Source: Chlorops oryzae (taxonomy: Eukaryota > Arthropoda > Insecta > Diptera > Chloropidae). Taken from it: 64,000 nucleotides of DNA. The translations under genes and the position numbers were made by a program. The notes below the pieces were generated by a model, which searched no databases, was not told the DNA's origin, and was given only the letters and a program-made list of their open reading frames with translations. The DNA is taken from NCBI GenBank assembly GCA_020466095.1, contig CM035807.1, positions 82,298,241 through 82,362,240 on the forward strand. The letters are read 5' to 3'. Positions 59,761 through 64,000 of this stretch are shown one piece after another; the stretch's first letter is position 1; each line of letters starts with the position of its first letter.

Positions 59761-60833
59761 TAGCTCCCCCTATTTTTGACATTACCTCAAAGCAGTCAAC
59801 GCCTTTGAACAGACAAAAACACCGTCCGCCTTAAAGAGCGCATTCACTGTTTTCCTTCGTACTTATTTATTAAAGAAAGCTTAATTAATTTTATTTATAT
59901 TGAATACAATACCCTTAGACAGAACGATTCAATTCTCGATGAATGGCTTCATGTAAAATGATGCCTTTTTACATCTAACAAACAACGACTAATTGACTCA
60001 TGCATTCTTCCTTTTAATAATGTCTGCAAGTGAAGAATTTTTTTTTTATTTTTTGTGAAATCAATTCCTCAGCAATTGATATTCTAATCAATGGCTCCCT
60101 GCGTTTAGATATTTCTCAATTGTTCCTTTCGAGTATATTCCTCCTGTTATTGACAGAGAGAAATTATTCAACTATGTGTATAGTCCTTTCGAAATCTTCT
60201 TCAATATCAAGCCTTGAGCATTGTGTTTGAACCGGAATCAACTGTTGTGCTGTGACCCACAACCAATCAATTTCGATATTTTCTATTTTGAAAAGCATCA
60301 TTCCATGCATGAATCTATCTGTGCATTAAATTGATGACAACATTTTATCTCGAGCAGACAAAGCCTTTTTGGACATCTTTCGGTTACTGGAAATTTGAAT
60401 TTGCCTTCAAGTGAGCATACACCGCATTTATCGATGGAATTTGAATAGAGCGCCCACATGAAAATTGCCAGATACAATAGTTAATTTATGCTTTTTCAGA
60501 GAATAGATTTTAAATTTTATTGAAAGAATGTAAGAGAAAATGAATCCTTCGCTCAGCTGCGATACGGAGAGCCCGCCCATGAAAACGAGAAACTCTTGCT
60601 TAAAAATAATTTAAGCTTTAAGTGTGGTATAACGTACAAAAGGATTTGGATGAGAAAATATTTTTAAAAAAGCTTACAAACACGGAGTATTACTATGAAA
60701 GATATTCCGCTATCTTCTCTAAGTGCGAGACTGCTCTCTATTGGATCATTTTTAAGAGTACCTCCAGTGCTGGGTTCATCTCCAAAAACAATAATATCCA
60801 CTCTTAAATGTGCTTTTATGTCCAAATTATATA
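59761..60833. other. Non-coding stretch
   Basis: AT-rich; no supported gene. Confidence 0.35.
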
Positions 60834-60975
60834 CAGTGTACTCTCTCCTTGCGGATACTCTTCTTAAGCGGACACTTTTTGGGAATGCTCCAGTATTCCT
60901 AATTCTCAAATAGTTTCCTCTAAAGCGGCCATATTTTTCGGTCCCGTAGGTGTCCGCTTAAGATAAAGTACACTA
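60834..60975. mobile_element. pogo-like MITE, copy 3
   Basis: CAGTGTACTCTCTCCTTGCG at the left and an inverted AGTGTACTTTATCTTAAGCG at the right, bordered by TA (60832-60833, 60976-60977). Interior GGTCCCGTAGGTGTCCGCTT is shared with the 59139 relic and, inverted, with the 18933 copy. Confidence 0.85.
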
Positions 60976-61164
60976 TATTGTGAACAAATTTCAAATTTTG
61001 GCTTATTGTGTGGTTGTTGAAAATATGGGCGTGGCAAAAGTCTGGCTTTGGAGAAAAGTCTCTTACACCCATAATTCATATATCTGCAAAGCAACAAAGA
61101 ATAATTTAACATTATCAAATAAACTCAGATCGTTAGAACTTAGCTTTGACCTTAAGTCCAACGG

Positions 61165-61368
61165 ATGGGACCTCTGTGCCGTAATTGGTTGAGATACCAA
61201 CTTAAGAAGTGAGAGCCTGTGGGTTCAACTCCCAGCTGAGGTCGTGAATATTTGTGTCGTTTTTTCTGTTTATGTTTTTCTTTGTTTTTCCATTATTCAT
61301 GGTATCACAACGGGCCAATGTGAGTCCTAATTGTGTCATCTTTGGTGGTAGCCACACTAACCTAACCC
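61165..61368 (+). mobile_element. tRNA-derived SINE (family A), copy 5, with 11-bp TSD
   Basis: TGCCGTAATTGG (61177-61188) and GGTTCAACTCC (61222-61232) are the A and B boxes. AAGTCCAACGG (61154-61164) and AAGTCCATCGG (61369-61379) form an 11-bp target duplication with one mismatch. This copy gives the cleanest family boundaries, about 204 bp. Confidence 0.92.
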
Positions 61369-61379
61369 AAGTCCATCGG

Positions 61380-62368
61380 TAGAGTTCTAACGATCAATAT
61401 TAAGTCGAATAATAAGGCAGAAAAAAAAAGAATATTTTTAAATTAACATATTGGGAGACTTATCTTCTTTTGATATGAAGAAAAATCATGTATGAATTCT
61501 TCTAAGTTTAAATGCAATTGCACTCCGAAGAATTTCAAAGTAGATTGTAATTTTATTTTTCCCTATGAGAATTTTCGTTTCACATACAGCTAGCTAGCTT
61601 CGGCTGCCATAGTGAATGTTCAGAGTTATGCATCTCTTATGCTTGAATGCATTCTCCTTCCCGAGTTTGCATAACAATAAATCCGCGCGAACAAGTATAG
61701 CCATGCATGAGTGATGCGCTCCCATAAGAATGTTTGCGTCGCAAGGCAGAAACTGGCTCATTGACTTTGAAAATTCCTGATCCTCTTAAATATATGCATG
61801 TATGTACAACAGTAGCGCTGTACTGCTGCATTTGCATACCTATGTATGTGACTGACTGCGAGAGACAGCTCGATGTAGAGTGCATTTTCTACGAAGTAAT
61901 ACTTTCCTGGATGGATTATCTGTATGGGATTCTACATGTTCTTAGCTCGTTACGAATGCATACCTTTGTTCATCCAAGACTTTTATATTTCATGCGTTTT
62001 GTTGTTGTTGTTGTTGGTTATTTTGATTCGTTTGCTGCTTTTATTCGAAAATATTTTCATTTCGCTTTTAAAGAATTGAAAATCAATAGATTGTAAAGTG
62101 GACTCATGCAATCATATCCATATAATCTGAGTTCCTTGTAGACCTATAAAGAAATTTAAAAAAAGGATGGACAAAAAAGGACTACCTGAACGTAAGGGTC
62201 GAGACTCCGAATTCATTAGGAAATTTATCAATGGCCTGTCGAATTGATTCATGGAATAATTTAGGTACGCAGATACATGCATGGAAAAAATTATGATTTT
62301 GTGTTTTTTTTTTTCAAATCTTGACTCAATCCGATTCTGTGGAAAATAGAGTAAATTCGAAGATACAC
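61380..62368. other. Non-coding stretch
   Basis: No supported gene. A GTT trinucleotide run lies near 62000-62016. Confidence 0.35.
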
Positions 62369-62560
62369 ATGGGAATTTCCCGAAAAACTGACGTTTTTGT
62401 CGCGTCCGTATATATCTGATTGCCTTTCAGATCTGCTTAGAAAGTTCGATAGATATAAAAGTAAGCATGATTTGCACGAAAGTATTTAGAAACAAAAGTA
62501 CCATTCACCGCATTCTTCGATTCGGGCCTTAAAACTACTCACGCAGGGTCGCGTCACTAA
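62369..62560 (+). repeat. GTCACGTCCG repeat family, copy 2 (diverged)
   Basis: ATGGGAATTTCCCGAAAAACT then GTCGCGTCCGTATATATCTG, ending near GGGTCGCGTCAC. It is similar to, and directly upstream of, the better preserved copy at 62625. Confidence 0.65.
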
Positions 62561-62609
62561 TTTAGAATGTTCTCCAATAGGAATTATTTTGAAGTTTTTA
62601 AACCATTTT

Positions 62610-62820
62610 CATATGGGTACTTCCAGAAAAAAGTTAACTTTTTGTCACGTCCGAGCATATCTAATTGCCTTTCTGATTTGCATAAAATTTTGACAAGTAT
62701 AAAAGTCCGGAAGAGCTGCGCGATAATAGTAATAAACAAAATTATCATTTTTCACATTCTTCGATTCGGGACATAAAATTGCAAAAGTAACTGTCACGTC
62801 CGTTTGGAAATACCCATATA
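62610..62820 (+). repeat. GTCACGTCCG repeat family, copy 3
   Basis: Starts CATATGGGTACTTCC and ends GGAAATACCCATAT, a short inverted pair suggesting MITE termini. The interior GTCACGTCCGAGCATATC and GAGCTGCGCGATAA are shared with 25670-25856. Confidence 0.75.
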
Positions 62821-62952
62821 CAGAATAATTCGCGTATTAGGCCTACTCAAGTGGCGACGATGGGTATGTATTTACAACCATTGCTTCAAATTGGAATGTT
62901 CCGCTGGGACACAAAAAATCCCGATTTCTTATAAATATTTAGAAAATGCCCA

Positions 62953-63745
62953 GTCAGGATGTCATCAAGAGCAGTGAAGTAGTCATGGACTACTACACTA
63001 TTCCGATTTTAGGGTATAGTAATTACCACTCGAAACTTACTCAAAACTTCTAAAGATATTCTTTTGCAAAATCTTCTAAAATAAGAGAGCTACATTTTAC
63101 TGTACAAGAGTCCGCAATGCCGAAACGTAAACGAACATACAACATACTGGTCGATATAAGCTTCGACTTTTTTTTTGTATTTATGCTACTGGGTTATTGT
63201 GATTTAAAAAAAGTCGAAATCCGACCATCGAAAAATGTGGCTTGGTTGACTTTTCACTCATATTCTATATAGGAACATTGTAGTATAATGAGTTGCACTG
63301 AACCACAGTAAGGATTTCATTTGTTTCTTTTTATAAGCTCAAGGAGAATACTTTTTGTTAAGTATTAAATGATTGTATTCCGTTTATAATAAATGAAGTA
63401 AAGAAAATTCTTTTTGCTCTTCGCATGATGCAGACTACTACCACTCCGATTTTTGGTGTTCCGCCGCTCCTGCCATCAGGATGTCATCAAGAGCAGTGAA
63501 AGTAGTCAATCTAAATTCATCTTTGATATCTTTTTACTCTGTTAAGACCACTAACCGCTTACTCTTTGAATCTACTGTCTACCATTAAGGAGTCAGCTCA
63601 AGGTCTCCAGTAAGATCGAAAAAACTAGGCGATCCGCTAAATTTGAAGCACTGGGTTTCTCTTTAAAATGTTACAGCGACCCGAAAGAGTCTTGGTTGAC
63701 TTTTAATCCTCAAAAAGGATCATTGTGCTATAAGGATTATAACAA
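62953..63745 (+). repeat. Rearranged direct duplication
   Basis: TCAGGATGTCATCAAGAGCA at 62954 recurs at 63476. GACTACTAC...CGATTTT at 62988-63012 recurs at 63433-63453. CTTGGTTGACTTTT at 63241 recurs at 63691. Offsets of 523, 445 and 450 bp indicate an old, rearranged duplication. Confidence 0.65.
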
Positions 63746-63844
63746 CATAAGATGATACCAAGAAAATGAGGATCTAAATGCTTGTATGACTTAAAAAATT
63801 CCGTTTTAAATATGAATAGAGCACCTCCTTGTTCGCCTTTACAT

Positions 63845-63899
63845 TTACATTTTCTTCTTATCCTTCTCCTTCTCCTTCTCATCTTTATCTTTGCGTTTA
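63845..63899 (-). CDS. Possible terminal exon of a Lys/Glu-rich protein (partial, doubtful)
   Basis: After an AG at 63901-63900 the minus strand reads KRKDKDEKEKEKDKKKM and then stops (TAA, 63847-63845). This would be a last exon of 55 nt whose upstream exons lie beyond the right edge. Purine trinucleotide repeats alone can produce such a peptide, the polypyrimidine tract is weak, and no donor exon is visible, so it is only a candidate. Confidence 0.25.
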
Positions 63900-64000
63900 C
63901 TTTGTTAAAGAAATTTCTTGTAATAAGCCCAAAGAGAGCGAGTGCATTAAAAGTTACAATAATAATTGCTTTTGTATAGAAAGTGTTGAGGCAACAGCAG

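Noticed and set aside
1..64000. CRISPR arrays, operons, bacterial ribosome-binding sites
   Set aside because: The sequence is a eukaryotic nuclear genome; tandem repeats present are microsatellites without spacer structure.

Overview
The window reads as one piece of an AT-rich, intron-bearing, transposon-laden insect nuclear genome, most likely a higher fly (Diptera). Three things support this: 60-nt GT...AG introns, exact TATCGATA (DRE-type) promoter motifs, and a mix of small hAT, Harbinger, piggyBac, pogo-like and Helitron elements with tRNA-derived SINEs. Nothing bacterial or viral is visible. No species can be named from the sequence alone.

Only three protein-coding loci can be supported, all on the minus strand. 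At the left edge (1-258) are the first two coding exons of a gene for a Lys/Arg/Asp/Glu-rich protein, split by a 60-nt intron. At 2448-4212 is a complete four-exon gene of the Rai1/DXO family (368 residues by my splice model). All four catalytic motifs are altered, as in the piRNA-pathway factor Cutoff. At 52314-52937 is an intronless leucine-rich-repeat gene, a clear homologue of CFAP410 (C21orf2). A weak Lys/Glu-rich terminal exon may lie at 63845-63899.

The other ~60 kb looks non-coding and is full of short transposable elements, many with target-site duplications (TSDs) visible by eye. hAT elements with 8-bp or near-8-bp TSDs lie at 4390-5333 (BED-finger reading frame), 16438-17098, 41917-42696, 54799-55896 (broken transposase end) and 59265-59752. 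The fourth is nested in a long-TIR element at 54450-56067 with a near-perfect 9-bp TSD. Two Harbinger-like elements (1444-1971, 53729-54281) share termini. Other elements are a 148-bp piggyBac-like MITE (28773-28920), a pogo-like MITE family (18933-19109, 60834-60975, a relic near 59139), a Helitron-like element with an 8-bp satellite core (17837-18439), a likely solo LTR (12354-12966), five copies of one tRNA-SINE family and two other tRNA-headed SINEs, one inserted inside a TA-flanked inverted-repeat element.

The most notable biology is at 2.4-5.3 kb. A catalytically decayed Rai1/DXO protein, plausibly a Cutoff-type transposon-silencing factor, carries a retroposed sequence in its first intron and has a hAT element 178 bp upstream of its start codon. 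I found no clearly unprecedented multi-gene system. The remaining interest is in unnamed repeat families, hairpins and nested insertions.
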